From the NCBI GenBank assembly GCA_024508935.1, contig JANINW010000006.1:456663-520662 (forward strand): 64,000 nt of DNA, read 5' to 3'. Position 1 is the stretch's first letter. The number at the start of each line of letters is the position of its first letter. Of the stretch, positions 19,161-28,645 are shown one piece after another. The notes beneath the pieces are model-generated. The model did not search any database. It had not been told where the DNA came from and was given only the letters and a program-made list of their open reading frames with translations. The position numbers were made by a program, and so were the translations under genes. Source of the stretch: Flavipsychrobacter sp. (GTDB lineage Bacteria; Bacteroidota; Bacteroidia; Chitinophagales; Chitinophagaceae).

Positions 19161-20246
19161 TTGAACATAGAAAAACATAAGCGCATAATGGTAGCCCCGC
19201 TGGATTGGGGCATGGGACACACTACCCGCAGTGTGCCCCTGATACAGTATTTACAACAGCTGGGCCATACTGTTGTATTTGCAGGCAATCAATGGCAGCG
19301 CAGTTATATAAATGAAACCTTTAAGGCTATAGACACAATCCATCTGGATGGTTATAATGTACATTACAGTCATTCGGGTTCGCGGTTCATGCTGTCGCTG
19401 TTTTCGCAGTTACCCAAATTGCTGAAGACGATACAAAAAGAACATGACTGGTTACTAAACATTGCTGCCCAACAGCATTTTGATGGTATCATTACCGATA
19501 ACCGCTATGGACTGTATCATCCGCGAATACCATCTGTTATTATGACCCACCAGGTATTGGCCCAGTCGGGGTTGGGTGATATGATAGACCGCCTTACCAG
19601 CAGGGTACATTATAAACAACTCAGAAAATTCAGCCAATGCTGGGTGGTTGATGTACCCGGCAAACCCAACCTGGCCGGTAAGCTGGCACACCCCGCCATA
19701 ATGCCGCCAAACGCTAAATATATAGGCCTTTTATCGCAAATAGAACCGGCCGAAACGAGTGCAGAACATTTGCTCATTCTACTTTCAGGGCCGGAGCCGC
19801 AGCGTACCATGCTATCTGGATTATTATGGCGGCAGGTACAGGATTATAAAGGCAGGCTGGTTTTTATTGAAGGGAGTAATGAAACACCCACACCCGATAA
19901 TATACCGGACAATATCAGCTATTATAAACGTGTGACCAAAGAAGTGCTGCAGCCACTGCTGGAGGCAGCCAGTATGGTGATATGCCGCAGCGGCTATTCT
20001 ACACTGATGGATCTGGCTGTGCTGGATAAACCGGCTATCCTGGTGCCTACACCGGGCCAAACCGAGCAGGAATACCTGGGAGCACATTTACATAAAGAAG
20101 GCGTTTTCTATCATGCTCCTCAAAAAACATTCCATCTCAGTAAGGTTTTAACGGCAACAGCACAATTCCCTTTTCACAAATTGCAACTCGAAAATGCACA
20201 CCAGCAATATAAGTTGGTGATCGATGACTGGATCAAAACTCTTTGA
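19161..20246 (+). CDS. MurG-like glycosyltransferase (GT28-type C-terminal domain)
   Basis: A 361-residue GT-B protein. The N-terminal half has the nucleotide-sugar transferase opening MVAPLDWGMGHTTRS (residues 10-24). The C-terminal half has the donor-site signature YSTLMDLAVLDKPAILVPTP and GQTEQEYLGAHL (about 280-315), as in MurG and related GT28 enzymes. The start is TTG at 19161; an ATG nine codons later would delete the first beta-strand of the fold. Substrate not recognisable. There is no cell-wall gene next to it, so it is not MurG itself, which would sit in the dcw cluster. It is followed by an EamA transporter with its own -7 box. Confidence 0.8.
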   Translation: MNIEKHKRIMVAPLDWGMGHTTRSVPLIQYLQQLGHTVVFAGNQWQRSYINETFKAIDTIHLDGYNVHYSHSGSRFMLSLFSQLPKLLKTIQKEHDWLLNIAAQQHFDGIITDNRYGLYHPRIPSVIMTHQVLAQSGLGDMIDRLTSRVHYKQLRKFSQCWVVDVPGKPNLAGKLAHPAIMPPNAKYIGLLSQIEPAETSAEHLLILLSGPEPQRTMLSGLLWRQVQDYKGRLVFIEGSNETPTPDNIPDNISYYKRVTKEVLQPLLEAASMVICRSGYSTLMDLAVLDKPAILVPTPGQTEQEYLGAHLHKEGVFYHAPQKTFHLSKVLTATAQFPFHKLQLENAHQQYKLVIDDWIKTL

Positions 20247-20293
20247 CAAATCAACTGCCAGCTAAATCGCTTAAAGTTTCTACAAAGCGATTG

Positions 20294-20301
20294 TATTTTT
20301 G
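20294..20301 (+). promoter_or_regulatory. -7 box of the eamA-family gene
   Basis: TATTTTTG followed by C, an exact TAnnTTTG match, ending 6 bases before the GTG at 20308. It overlaps the upstream in-frame TTG (20299), ruling that start out if the promoter is real, and predicts a leaderless mRNA. Confidence 0.55.
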
Positions 20302-20307
20302 CGGGCA

Positions 20308-21216
20308 GTGAATAAGAAAACAAAAGCGCACCTGGCTTTACTGGGTGCCAATATATTTTACGGTGCGGGTTTCACGGTGGCCAAACATGTGATGCCACGT
20401 CTTATACAGCCCCTCGGTTTCATTTTTATCAGGGTGAGTGTGGTAATGTTGCTTTTCTGGCTGAGTTTTTTCGGCGGGGAGAAATACCGTACAACGATAC
20501 AGAAGAAGGATTGGCCGATACTGGTATTGGGTGGACTGTTCGGCGTGGCAATGAACCAGATGCTTTTTTTCCTGGGCCTGAACCTTACCTTCCCTATACA
20601 TGCGTCGCTTATTATGATGAGCACACCTTTACTTATTACCATCATTTCTTTGTTTGTGCTGCGTGAAAGGATAAGCGTACAAAAAAGCATTGGCCTTTTA
20701 CTGGGTATAGGTGGTGCCATACTACTTATGAGCGCAGGTAAAGAACTTACGCTCACCGGCAGTTCTGCCCTGGGTGACCTGTTCGTATTTCTAAATGCTG
20801 CCTCTTATGCTATATACCTGGTTATCATTAAACCGTTAATGACACGCTACCGGCCTATTATTGTGATACGCTGGGTATTTTTCTTTGGCTTCCTGTTTGT
20901 ATTGCCGTTTGGCTGGCCACAATTTGCTGCCATACAGTGGTCGCAGTTTGCATTTACAGATTACCTTTCGGTGGCATTCATTGTTGTCTGCGTTACCTTT
21001 TTTACCTACCTGTGGAATGTATTTGCACTACGGCATTTACCGCCGTCTACTGCGGGTGCCTACATTTACTTCCAGCCCATATTTGCAGCAGTTATTTCTA
21101 TACTGGTAATAGGAGAAACCCTAACTGCTATAAAGCTGTTAGCCACCCTGCTGATATTTAGCGGTGTATATCTTGTAAACTTTGGCTTTAAGAAAAAACC
21201 ATTGGCCGGCAATTAA
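20308..21216 (+). CDS. EamA/DMT-family transporter
   Basis: A 302-residue inner-membrane protein with about ten hydrophobic helices in two EamA repeats (about 8-140 and 155-295), the drug/metabolite transporter (RhaT/YdcZ-like) architecture. Repeat signatures include GANIFYGAGFTVAKHV near the start and LPPSTAGAYIYFQPIFAA in repeat two. Substrate cannot be told from sequence. The start is GTG at 20308, chosen because a -7 box covers the upstream TTG. It ends in a 34-base perfect inverted repeat shared with gpmI. Confidence 0.88.
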   Translation: MNKKTKAHLALLGANIFYGAGFTVAKHVMPRLIQPLGFIFIRVSVVMLLFWLSFFGGEKYRTTIQKKDWPILVLGGLFGVAMNQMLFFLGLNLTFPIHASLIMMSTPLLITIISLFVLRERISVQKSIGLLLGIGGAILLMSAGKELTLTGSSALGDLFVFLNAASYAIYLVIIKPLMTRYRPIIVIRWVFFFGFLFVLPFGWPQFAAIQWSQFAFTDYLSVAFIVVCVTFFTYLWNVFALRHLPPSTAGAYIYFQPIFAAVISILVIGETLTAIKLLATLLIFSGVYLVNFGFKKKPLAGN

Positions 21217-21232
21217 ACCGGTTTAAAAAGAC

Positions 21233-21266
21233 AAAATAAAACCGGGCATATGCCCGGTTTTATTTT
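21233..21266. terminator. Perfect 34-base inverted repeat, bidirectional terminator
   Basis: Every base from 21233 to 21266 pairs about the centre: AAAATAAAACCGGGCA with its complement. It is A-rich on the left and T-rich on the right, between convergent stops at 21216 and 21280, so it can terminate both. Confidence 0.85.
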
Positions 21267-21279
21267 TAAATGAGTGCGT

Positions 21280-22806
21280 TTATTGCATCAATATCTTACC
21301 CGTCATTTCTTCCGGTATGGTAATGCCCATATAATGTAAGATGGTAGGTGCTATATCTCCCAGTTTGCCCGGTTCCAGTTTGCCATGATAATCATTGGAT
21401 ATTAAAAACAGCGGAACGGGATTCAGGGTATGGGCTGTATTAGGACTGCCATCAGGGTTGATCATATAGTCAGAATTACCGTGGTCGGCGGTAAGAAATA
21501 CAGCATATCCGTGTTCGAGTGCAAGCGGTACAATGCGCGATACACAATTATCTACGGTTTCGACCGCTTTTACGGCTGCTGAAAATACCCCGGTATGACC
21601 TACCATATCTGCATTTGCGAAATTGAGACAAATAAAGTCTGCGCTTTCTGCAGCTATTTCGGGTAGTATGGCATTTGTAATATCGTAAGCACTCATCTCC
21701 GGTTTCAGGTCATAGGTGGCTACATCTTTAGGTGATGGTGCCATTATGCGCGATTCTCCCTCAAAAGGCAATTCTCGACCGCCTGAAAAGAAGAAGGTTA
21801 CGTGCGGGTATTTTTCTGTTTCGGCAATACGTATTTGCTTTTTGCCATTGTTCGCCAACACCTCGCCCAGGGTATTATTCAAGTTATCATTATGGAATAT
21901 GACACCTACATTTTTATAGGTCTTGTCATATTCGGTCATAGTCACATAATGGAGGTTCAGCGGGTGCATATTTTGTTCCGGGAAAGCCTGCTGCGTCAAA
22001 GCAATAGTTATTTCCCTGCAGCGATCTGTACGGAAGTTGAAACATACTACTATATCCCCGTCCTGTATAGGTGCCAGCGGGGTACCGTTGCTATCTGTAA
22101 CTATAATAGGCTTAATGAACTCATCAGTAATACCGGCTTCATAAGATGCTTTGACTGCCGCCAGGGCATCCGTGGTTTTTTCGCCGGCGCTGTGTACCAG
22201 TGCATCATAAGCCAGTTTTACACGGTCCCAGCGCTTATCGCGGTCCATAGCATAATACCTGCCACATACTGAAGCTATGAAGCCACCTGTTTGGTGCAAT
22301 GTTCCCTGCAATTCCTGTAAAAAGCCATAACCACTCTTAGGGTCGGTATCCCTGCCATCTGTAAATGCATGTATGGCTACTTTAGGCACATGATTTTTTT
22401 GTGCCAGTTCGCACAATGCCTGTAAATGCCTGATATGGGAATGCACGCCACCGTCACTTACCAACCCTATGAAATGCAATGTTTTATTACCAGTTTTTGA
22501 TGCATTGAATGCTGCCATCAACATCGGGTTGCGCTCCAGCTCGCCATTTCTTACTGCTACATTAATACGCTCCAGTTCCTGGTAAACAATACGACCGGCA
22601 CCAATATTCAAATGGCCTACCTCCGAGTTGCCCATTTGCCCGTCCGGCAATCCAACCGCTTCGCCGCATGTTACCAGTTCGGTATTGGGATATTGGGCAT
22701 ATAAGGATTTAACGTATGGAGCATGGGCCTGGGCTATAGCATCTGCAGATGGCACCTGTCCGTGCCCCCAGCCATCCATAATGATGAGCATTGCTTTTTT
22801 CGACAT
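21280..22806 (-). CDS. gpmI: 2,3-bisphosphoglycerate-independent phosphoglycerate mutase
   Basis: Glycolytic and gluconeogenic interconversion of 3- and 2-phosphoglycerate with a Mn-bound phosphoserine. The 508 residues show the metal motif MDGWGHG (Asp11), the nucleophile Ser61 in GQMGNSEVGHLNIGAGR, GRDTDPKSG and the second metal site TADHGNSDYM. Domain order (phosphatase domain with inserted transferase domain) is normal. It is a single gene with a -7 box five bases before the ATG. Confidence 0.97.
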   Translation of the reverse strand: MSKKAMLIIMDGWGHGQVPSADAIAQAHAPYVKSLYAQYPNTELVTCGEAVGLPDGQMGNSEVGHLNIGAGRIVYQELERINVAVRNGELERNPMLMAAFNASKTGNKTLHFIGLVSDGGVHSHIRHLQALCELAQKNHVPKVAIHAFTDGRDTDPKSGYGFLQELQGTLHQTGGFIASVCGRYYAMDRDKRWDRVKLAYDALVHSAGEKTTDALAAVKASYEAGITDEFIKPIIVTDSNGTPLAPIQDGDIVVCFNFRTDRCREITIALTQQAFPEQNMHPLNLHYVTMTEYDKTYKNVGVIFHNDNLNNTLGEVLANNGKKQIRIAETEKYPHVTFFFSGGRELPFEGESRIMAPSPKDVATYDLKPEMSAYDITNAILPEIAAESADFICLNFANADMVGHTGVFSAAVKAVETVDNCVSRIVPLALEHGYAVFLTADHGNSDYMINPDGSPNTAHTLNPVPLFLISNDYHGKLEPGKLGDIAPTILHYMGITIPEEMTGKILMQ

Positions 22807-22811
22807 GGACG

Positions 22812-22819
22812 CAAAATTA
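22812..22819 (-). promoter_or_regulatory. -7 box of gpmI
   Basis: Minus-strand TAATTTTG, then C, matches TAnnTTTG and ends 5 bases before the ATG at 22806, predicting a leaderless transcript. Confidence 0.55.
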
Positions 22820-23035
22820 CAAGTTTGTAAAGCTTATAACAGGGCGTATCATAAGATTTAACTATTCTAAATACATCGCCTAAAGCTGATAGATTTTATC
22901 TATAGAGTAAAGATTTTCATAGAAATGTCATTTAAGCTTAGTACCTTAACCTACTGAAAAGTTGATAAGCTGTTAATTTCTGGCAGGTTTTTTGCTGGTA
23001 ATTAATTGTCGAAAAGGACATTGAAGCGTTTGCCG

Positions 23036-23425
23036 ATGAAAAAACTTTACAAAAACGTATTTTTTACCATATTACTCACTTTCTCTGTCCTTGCGGTTAA
23101 AGCGCAGGTGATCGAGGACGTTGTTAATAATATACGCGCCGGGAATGTGCCCGGAGTAGCAAAGTATTTTGACAACTCAGTTACCATAACAATCAACGGT
23201 ACCCAATCTATTTATAGCAAGACGCAGGCCGAAATGGTACTGAAGGATTTCTTTATTCGTAACCAGGTAAAGGATTTTGATGTAAAGCAAAGTGGCACAG
23301 CAGGCACAACCTCGCGGTTTGCCATTGGTAACCTGGCTACATCTAATGGTACTTACCAATTGTATGTGGTGATGAAACAAAAAGACGTCAACTTCCTGCT
23401 ACAGGAAATAAGATTTGAAAAATAA
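23036..23425 (+). CDS. DUF4783 secreted protein
   Basis: A 129-residue protein with a Sec signal peptide (about 1-24, ending VKAQ). The mature part (VIEDVVNNIRAGNVPGVAKYF, then strands VTITINGTQ and YQLYVVMKQ) matches the DUF4783 family of Bacteroidota, probably an NTF2-like cone fold. Function unknown. The open frame begins with TTG at 23006, but the ATG at 23036 gives the canonical Lys-rich signal start. Monocistronic, with a clear terminator. Confidence 0.85.
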   Translation: MKKLYKNVFFTILLTFSVLAVKAQVIEDVVNNIRAGNVPGVAKYFDNSVTITINGTQSIYSKTQAEMVLKDFFIRNQVKDFDVKQSGTAGTTSRFAIGNLATSNGTYQLYVVMKQKDVNFLLQEIRFEK

Positions 23426-23426
23426 G

Positions 23427-23449
23427 AAACCCCGCAAATTGCGGGGTTT
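23427..23449. terminator. Terminator between the DUF4783 and DUF4139 genes
   Basis: Stem AAACCCCGC/GCGGGGTTT (23427-23435 with 23441-23449), 5-nt loop, T-run on the plus strand. It lies between convergent stops at 23425 and 23465. Confidence 0.85.
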
Positions 23450-23464
23450 TTTATTTAAGGATAT

Positions 23465-25096
23465 TTAGAGATTGATGTTCTTGCCTTTGGGATATTTGAC
23501 CGTATAACCAAATTTCAGGTTCTTGGCTTCATTAGGTTTCAGCTCTACCTCCCATTTTACAAAGCCTTTAGTTTCGTCATATACCCCACCACCGAGGTCG
23601 CGGTCTTCTATTACGATGTCTTTATCGTTACTGACCGGTATCTGGTCCAATACAGTAACCGTAACGGCTTCCTTCCGGGTATTACGCATACTGATGGTGT
23701 AGACAAAACTTTCGCGTATGTTTGAACCCAATGTTTTAACAGCTTTCAGTTCTTTATCACGTTCGCGGCGTATCACTATTTTCTTATCGCGTCCCAGCGA
23801 TAGGTTCATGGTGTCTTTTACATTGCGCATATCTATATAACCCTGCCCTACATAAGAGCCTTCATAGAATATATTGGTAGATGCAGGCAGCAGGTTCAGG
23901 TCTTCCCAATTGGTGATACGAGCCTGCAGAAATGCATCCCTGTCCAGTTTAGGCACAGCATAATAGGTATATGTAGCCGGCAACTGGTAGGTCTTGATAG
24001 CCACCATATGTGCCTGGCCATCACTCGGGATAGTATACGGCAGGTCTATATCGAAACTGGTATTAATCCCGCTGTTGTCTACTTGCACATGATCGTTCAT
24101 AGTAGCGACCGGGGGCATTTTTGAGGTTTGTACCCCATCAATAACATACACCTCACCGTTTGATCGGGAACCTGCTATTTGAAGCTTTGATGCATTGCTT
24201 TGATTCAGATAACCCGGGCTAAACGTTTCAGGATTTATAATAGACAAGTACCACGGATTGAGTGTAGGAGACTGGGCCCCTTCATTGGGGTTACCGGTAG
24301 AAAGGGATATATGTACATTGTCCCATTTCACGCCACAGTTCTGGTATACATTAGCCTTATAAAACAACTTAACCGGGTCATGCAGGTTATCTACACGCAG
24401 GTCGTAAGATGGTGACCACCCCGCATTGGGCACCACGTAAGCTATAGATACATTGGCTTGTGTAGCCCTGGGTGAATAGAATTTAACCAGCAACTGTCCC
24501 CCCGGCTGAAAATTCTTCCTTTGCTCTTCTTCCAACTGCATACGCAGCAATGCAAGTTTTTCATCCGTCTTCCTGATAGTAACCGCAAGCTTATCTTTTT
24601 CATTTAACAGACCTGCCAGCCTTGCTTTCACCAGGTCCAGCATCTTCTGCAGTTCGATTACCGATAAACCTGTATTAGCACCGGATACCTGCCTGTTTTG
24701 TGAAAGAATAGCAATTTGCTCGGACACTGTAGCCAGTTGATTATTGCTTACAGAACGATCTTCCCCTACTTGCTCTATACTATCCTTTATAGTTTTAGCC
24801 CTGGGCGATAATACATCGGCCACCAGGTAGTTATTCTGAAATGTGGCAGATTGTATAACCACATTATTATCGGCACCAACAGACAGACTCTGCTGGTTTA
24901 CATTGCCGGCTATATTGGTAAACAATACATCTGTTTCACCCTGCTGCAGGTTTACTTTGGCAAAGCTGCTAAGCTCTGCACCACTCAGGAAAACGGTGGC
25001 GTGCTCAATAGTGACGGCTTGTTTTATCTCCCCGCTACTAACCGCGGGCAGCGCCAGGATAGCAATAGATGCTAAGGTTTGATTGAAGAATCGCAT
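23465..25096 (-). CDS. DUF4139/DUF4140 secreted protein (mucoidy-inhibitor A-like)
   Basis: A 543-residue secreted protein. After a signal-like N-terminus (about 1-22), a DUF4140 domain (about 28-130, ATVFLSGAELSSFAKVNL) leads into a coiled coil (about 130-205), then the DUF4139 beta domain (about 215-540; NAGWSPSYDLRVDN, LSLGRDKKIVIRRERDKEL, ending LKFGYTVKYPKG). The family is named after MuiA; no biochemical function is established. Shorter than many relatives but not obviously truncated. Intergenic gap to the helicase upstream is 64 bases. Confidence 0.85.
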   Translation of the reverse strand: MRFFNQTLASIAILALPAVSSGEIKQAVTIEHATVFLSGAELSSFAKVNLQQGETDVLFTNIAGNVNQQSLSVGADNNVVIQSATFQNNYLVADVLSPRAKTIKDSIEQVGEDRSVSNNQLATVSEQIAILSQNRQVSGANTGLSVIELQKMLDLVKARLAGLLNEKDKLAVTIRKTDEKLALLRMQLEEEQRKNFQPGGQLLVKFYSPRATQANVSIAYVVPNAGWSPSYDLRVDNLHDPVKLFYKANVYQNCGVKWDNVHISLSTGNPNEGAQSPTLNPWYLSIINPETFSPGYLNQSNASKLQIAGSRSNGEVYVIDGVQTSKMPPVATMNDHVQVDNSGINTSFDIDLPYTIPSDGQAHMVAIKTYQLPATYTYYAVPKLDRDAFLQARITNWEDLNLLPASTNIFYEGSYVGQGYIDMRNVKDTMNLSLGRDKKIVIRRERDKELKAVKTLGSNIRESFVYTISMRNTRKEAVTVTVLDQIPVSNDKDIVIEDRDLGGGVYDETKGFVKWEVELKPNEAKNLKFGYTVKYPKGKNINL

Positions 25097-25160
25097 AAGA
25101 CTGTTTTCTATAAAGGTGCAACAGTCTTATGAATTCCATAATTGCATTTGCAAAATTTTG

Positions 25161-27452
25161 TTAACGTACGATACGCAGCTTGGCGTAGTTGAGCATTATT
25201 TTTTTCTGCCCGTGCCCACTATCCTTAAAAGTGATGGTAGCAATACGGTTGTTCGCACCGCCTTCCAGGGCGGTAATAGTACCAAAGCCAAATTTCTGGT
25301 GTTCTATTTCCATGCCTATCTCCATTTCCATCGGGTCGTTGGCTTTAAAATCTGCCGACGGTGTGTGTACTGCTGCTGCAGGCTTTTGCAATTTATCTGC
25401 CAGCTTTTTCAATGATGGCATCCTGTCGAACGACTGGTTGAGCATACCACTGAAGCCGCCGGTATTATTCGCCTTATGTGCACCACCGGTAAATGTGCGG
25501 TCGAGATGGCTCTCAGGTATCTCATCAATAAAACGGCTTGGCTCGTTCTGCACCAGGTTACCAAAACGGTAACGGCTATTGGCATAGGTCACCCAAAGGC
25601 GTTCCTTGGCACGTGTTACCGCCACATAAAACAAACGCCTTTCTTCTTCCAGATCTGCACGATCATACAGGCTCATAGAATTGGGGAATAGATTTTCTTC
25701 CAGTCCTACAGAAAATACACAAGGGAATTCAAGCCCCTTTGCAGCATGTATGGTCATCAGCTTTACCGTATCCTGGTCTTCCTCATTTTCGTTATCTGCA
25801 TCAGTCAGCAGCGTTATCTGCTGCAGGTAGCTGCCTAATGTTTTATCGCGCAGTTCACCTTCCTCATCCGGCGTTTCTGTAAATTCTTTAATCGAGTTGA
25901 GCAATTCCTGTACGTTCTCGTACCTGGCTAATCCTTCTACAGATTTATCGTTATACAGTTCCTGTACAAGCCCGGTGTGCTTACCTACTGCAAAAGCCAC
26001 CTCATAAGCATTCTGCTTTTGCAGCATCACCTGGAAGCTTTTGATCATAGTAACAAACTGCTCTATAGCCGAAGCGGCTGCACCTTTAAGACCTACGCCG
26101 TCGGGGTAATGCAGCATCTCCCAAAATGTTTTATCATTCTGGTTGGCTATTACCAATACTCTTTCAATACTTGTTTTACCAATGCCCCGTACCGGGTAGT
26201 TGATAATACGCTTCAGGTTCTCCTCGTCATTCGGGTTTACGATCACCCTCAGATAGGCCAGGAAATCTTTTACCTCCTTGCGCTGGTAGAAAGACACACC
26301 TCCATATAATTTATAGGGTATGTTCATACGGCGCAGGCTTTCTTCAAAAGAACGGCTCTGTGCGTTGGTACGGTATAAGATGGCAAAGTCCTTATTGTGA
26401 TAGTGATTGCGCAGCTTCATATCCTTTATAGCATCAGCCACAAAGCGACCTTCATCATTATCTGTCAGCGTACGCACCAGTATGATCTTTTCACCTTCCA
26501 GGTTATCAGTCCAAAGGGACTTAGGTATCTGATTCTTGTTATTGGAGATAATATTATTGGCTACATTCAATATAGACTGTGTACTGCGGTAGTTCTGCTC
26601 CAGCTTCACCACTTTCACATCATCATAGTCATCCTGGAACTGCAATATGTTCTGCACGGTGGCCCCGCGGAACGAATAGATGCTCTGGGCATCATCTCCT
26701 ACCACACAGATATTTTCATGTACGGCACCCAGCAGTTTAATGATCTGGTATTGCGCCACGTTCGTATCCTGGTACTCATCTATCAATATATACTGGAAAC
26801 GATGCTGGTATTTTGCCAGTACATCCGGAAACTGCGTTAGCAGTATATACATATTGAACAGCAGGTCATCGAAATCCATTGCCCCGTTACGGAAACAACG
26901 TTTGGCATAAGATTGATAAATATCGCCCAACAGGGGCCGGTTGCTGCGGGCATCTTCCTGCTGTATAAAGCTATCCTGCTTATAAGCCACAGGTCCTATC
27001 AGGCTGTTCTTAGCGGCAGATATGCGGTTATATACATAGGCAGGTTTATAATGCTTGTCGTCCAGGTTCATTTCATTGACGATGCTTTTTATAACGCCCT
27101 TTGCATCATCCGTATCATATATAGTAAAATTATTAGGGTATCCCAGTTTATTGGCTTCTGCACGAAGTATACGTGCAAACACAGAGTGGAATGTACCTAT
27201 ATATAAGTTACGTGCTTCTGAATTGCCCAATATCCTTTCCACACGTTCCTTCATCTCTTTGGCCGCTTTGTTGGTAAATGTGAGGGCCAGTATATTAAAT
27301 GCATCCACACCATTCTTCATCAGGTGCGCTATGCGTGTAGTCAATACTTTAGTCTTTCCGCTGCCGGCACCGGCAACTATCATCAACGGACCATCAATAT
27401 GCTCTACCGCAACTCGTTGCTGCTCATTAAGTCCTTCCAGGTAATCTTGCAT
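25161..27452 (-). CDS. uvrD: UvrD/PcrA-type 3'-5' DNA helicase
   Basis: Superfamily 1A helicase for nucleotide-excision and mismatch repair and for clearing recombinase and RNA polymerase. The 763 residues include the Q motif NEQQRVAVEHIDGP, Walker A AGAGSGKT (27-34), Walker B IDEYQDTN, FRGATVQN, QNYRSTQ, LMTIHAAKGLEFPCV and VAVTRAKERLWV. The C-terminal Tudor-like domain (EHQKFGFGTITALEGG) is typical of PcrA/UvrD. A -7 box is 5 bases before the ATG. The symbol is by family; PcrA would serve equally. Confidence 0.95.
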   Translation of the reverse strand: MQDYLEGLNEQQRVAVEHIDGPLMIVAGAGSGKTKVLTTRIAHLMKNGVDAFNILALTFTNKAAKEMKERVERILGNSEARNLYIGTFHSVFARILRAEANKLGYPNNFTIYDTDDAKGVIKSIVNEMNLDDKHYKPAYVYNRISAAKNSLIGPVAYKQDSFIQQEDARSNRPLLGDIYQSYAKRCFRNGAMDFDDLLFNMYILLTQFPDVLAKYQHRFQYILIDEYQDTNVAQYQIIKLLGAVHENICVVGDDAQSIYSFRGATVQNILQFQDDYDDVKVVKLEQNYRSTQSILNVANNIISNNKNQIPKSLWTDNLEGEKIILVRTLTDNDEGRFVADAIKDMKLRNHYHNKDFAILYRTNAQSRSFEESLRRMNIPYKLYGGVSFYQRKEVKDFLAYLRVIVNPNDEENLKRIINYPVRGIGKTSIERVLVIANQNDKTFWEMLHYPDGVGLKGAAASAIEQFVTMIKSFQVMLQKQNAYEVAFAVGKHTGLVQELYNDKSVEGLARYENVQELLNSIKEFTETPDEEGELRDKTLGSYLQQITLLTDADNENEEDQDTVKLMTIHAAKGLEFPCVFSVGLEENLFPNSMSLYDRADLEEERRLFYVAVTRAKERLWVTYANSRYRFGNLVQNEPSRFIDEIPESHLDRTFTGGAHKANNTGGFSGMLNQSFDRMPSLKKLADKLQKPAAAVHTPSADFKANDPMEMEIGMEIEHQKFGFGTITALEGGANNRIATITFKDSGHGQKKIMLNYAKLRIVR

Positions 27453-27457
27453 AATTG

Positions 27458-27465
27458 CAAAGCTA
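27458..27465 (-). promoter_or_regulatory. -7 box of uvrD
   Basis: Minus-strand TAGCTTTG, then C, exact TAnnTTTG match ending 5 bases before the ATG at 27452; predicts a leaderless mRNA. Confidence 0.55.
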
Positions 27466-27601
27466 ATTTATTTGCCATTTTATTCCTGCGTGTGTTGATA
27501 ACACCACCAGCTGTTGAAGACAGTTAAATTTCAATTTATTTAATCTCTGTTAAAAATTTTCAAAAACAGCCGGGCAGCTTATGAATAACTGCTTACACGA
27601 T

Positions 27602-27609
27602 TAAATTTG
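27602..27609 (+). promoter_or_regulatory. -7 box of batB
   Basis: TAAATTTG, then C, 19 bases before the batB ATG. Exact TAnnTTTG match; no clear -33 element. Confidence 0.5.
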
Positions 27610-27628
27610 CGTTCGGTACATTTAGACT

Positions 27629-28645
27629 ATGCTTCGTTTCCAGCACATATCGCATTTACTGGCCCTGGGTATCTTACCCTTCCTGGTGCTGCTGTTCATA
27701 TCTATGCTTTACTGGCGCCGCCGTAAACTGAAAAAGCTTGGCGATGAACGGCTGATAAATGAACAACTACGTGGTTTTATACCCGGGCGTAATACACTCA
27801 GGTTTATTATTGCCTGCATCGCTTTTGTTTTAATAACCATAGGTTGGGCCAACCTGCAAATGGGTGCCAAAACAGAAAAAGCACAGCGGAAAGGTGTAGA
27901 CGTGATCATAGCGCTGGACGTAAGTAAAAGTATGCTGGCACAGGATATACTGCCTGACAGGCTGACGAGAGCCAAGCAACTGATACAACGCATGATAGAT
28001 AAGATGCAGAATGACCGTGTAGCGCTAATTGTTTTTGCCGGGCGTGCTTACCTGCAGGTGCCGCTTACCATAGACTACGGGGCCATGAAGATGATGCTGC
28101 AAAATGTAAAACCCGACCTGGTACCTACACAGGGCACTGTAATAGGCGATGCAATAGACCTTTCATTGAAATCATTTTCTCAAAAAGAAAAGAAATATAA
28201 ATCACTGGTCATTATTTCAGACGGTGAAGACCATGATGAAAAAGCACTCGAGAAAACTAAAGAAGCCACAGAAAGCGGTATAATAGTACACACCGTGGGC
28301 GTAGGTTCTCCGCAGGGCGCCACTTTATACGATCCTGCAACCAAGGCGCCTAAGCTGGACGAACAGGGTGCACCTGTGGTCAGCAAACTGAATGAGAATG
28401 AACTGAAATCTATAGCTAACGCGGGCAGCGGTACTTATACATTGCTTAGTAACTCCGATGCTGCTGCTGATAAACTGGTAGATGAAATAGATGGCATGGA
28501 GCAAAAAAGCCTGGGAGCGGTAATATTTACCGACTATACCAATTATTTCCAGTACTTCCTTTTAGCCGGCTTTATATTGCTGGTAATTGAATGGCTGCTA
28601 CCGGGAGCGAAAATGAACAGGAAAGTAAAAACAGGAACTATATGA
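27629..28645 (+). CDS. batB: BatB-like von Willebrand factor A membrane protein
   Basis: A 338-residue inner-membrane protein: helix near the N-terminus (about 11-28), second helix (about 56-75), VWA domain (about 90-280) with the MIDAS motif DVSKS, the conserved threonine in PTQGTVIGDA and SDGEDHD, and a C-terminal helix (about 305-325). Bat proteins in Bacteroidota are linked to aerotolerance and probably assemble a periplasm-facing complex. Here only batB and batC are present; the usual neighbours moxR, a DUF58 gene, batA and batD are not. The stop overlaps the next ATG (ATGA), so translation is coupled. Confidence 0.9.
   Translation: MLRFQHISHLLALGILPFLVLLFISMLYWRRRKLKKLGDERLINEQLRGFIPGRNTLRFIIACIAFVLITIGWANLQMGAKTEKAQRKGVDVIIALDVSKSMLAQDILPDRLTRAKQLIQRMIDKMQNDRVALIVFAGRAYLQVPLTIDYGAMKMMLQNVKPDLVPTQGTVIGDAIDLSLKSFSQKEKKYKSLVIISDGEDHDEKALEKTKEATESGIIVHTVGVGSPQGATLYDPATKAPKLDEQGAPVVSKLNENELKSIANAGSGTYTLLSNSDAAADKLVDEIDGMEQKSLGAVIFTDYTNYFQYFLLAGFILLVIEWLLPGAKMNRKVKTGTI

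Noticed and set aside
22860-23030. Search for an RNA gene or riboswitch upstream of the DUF4783 gene
   Set aside because: No tRNA fold, cobalamin box or other known riboswitch element was recognised.
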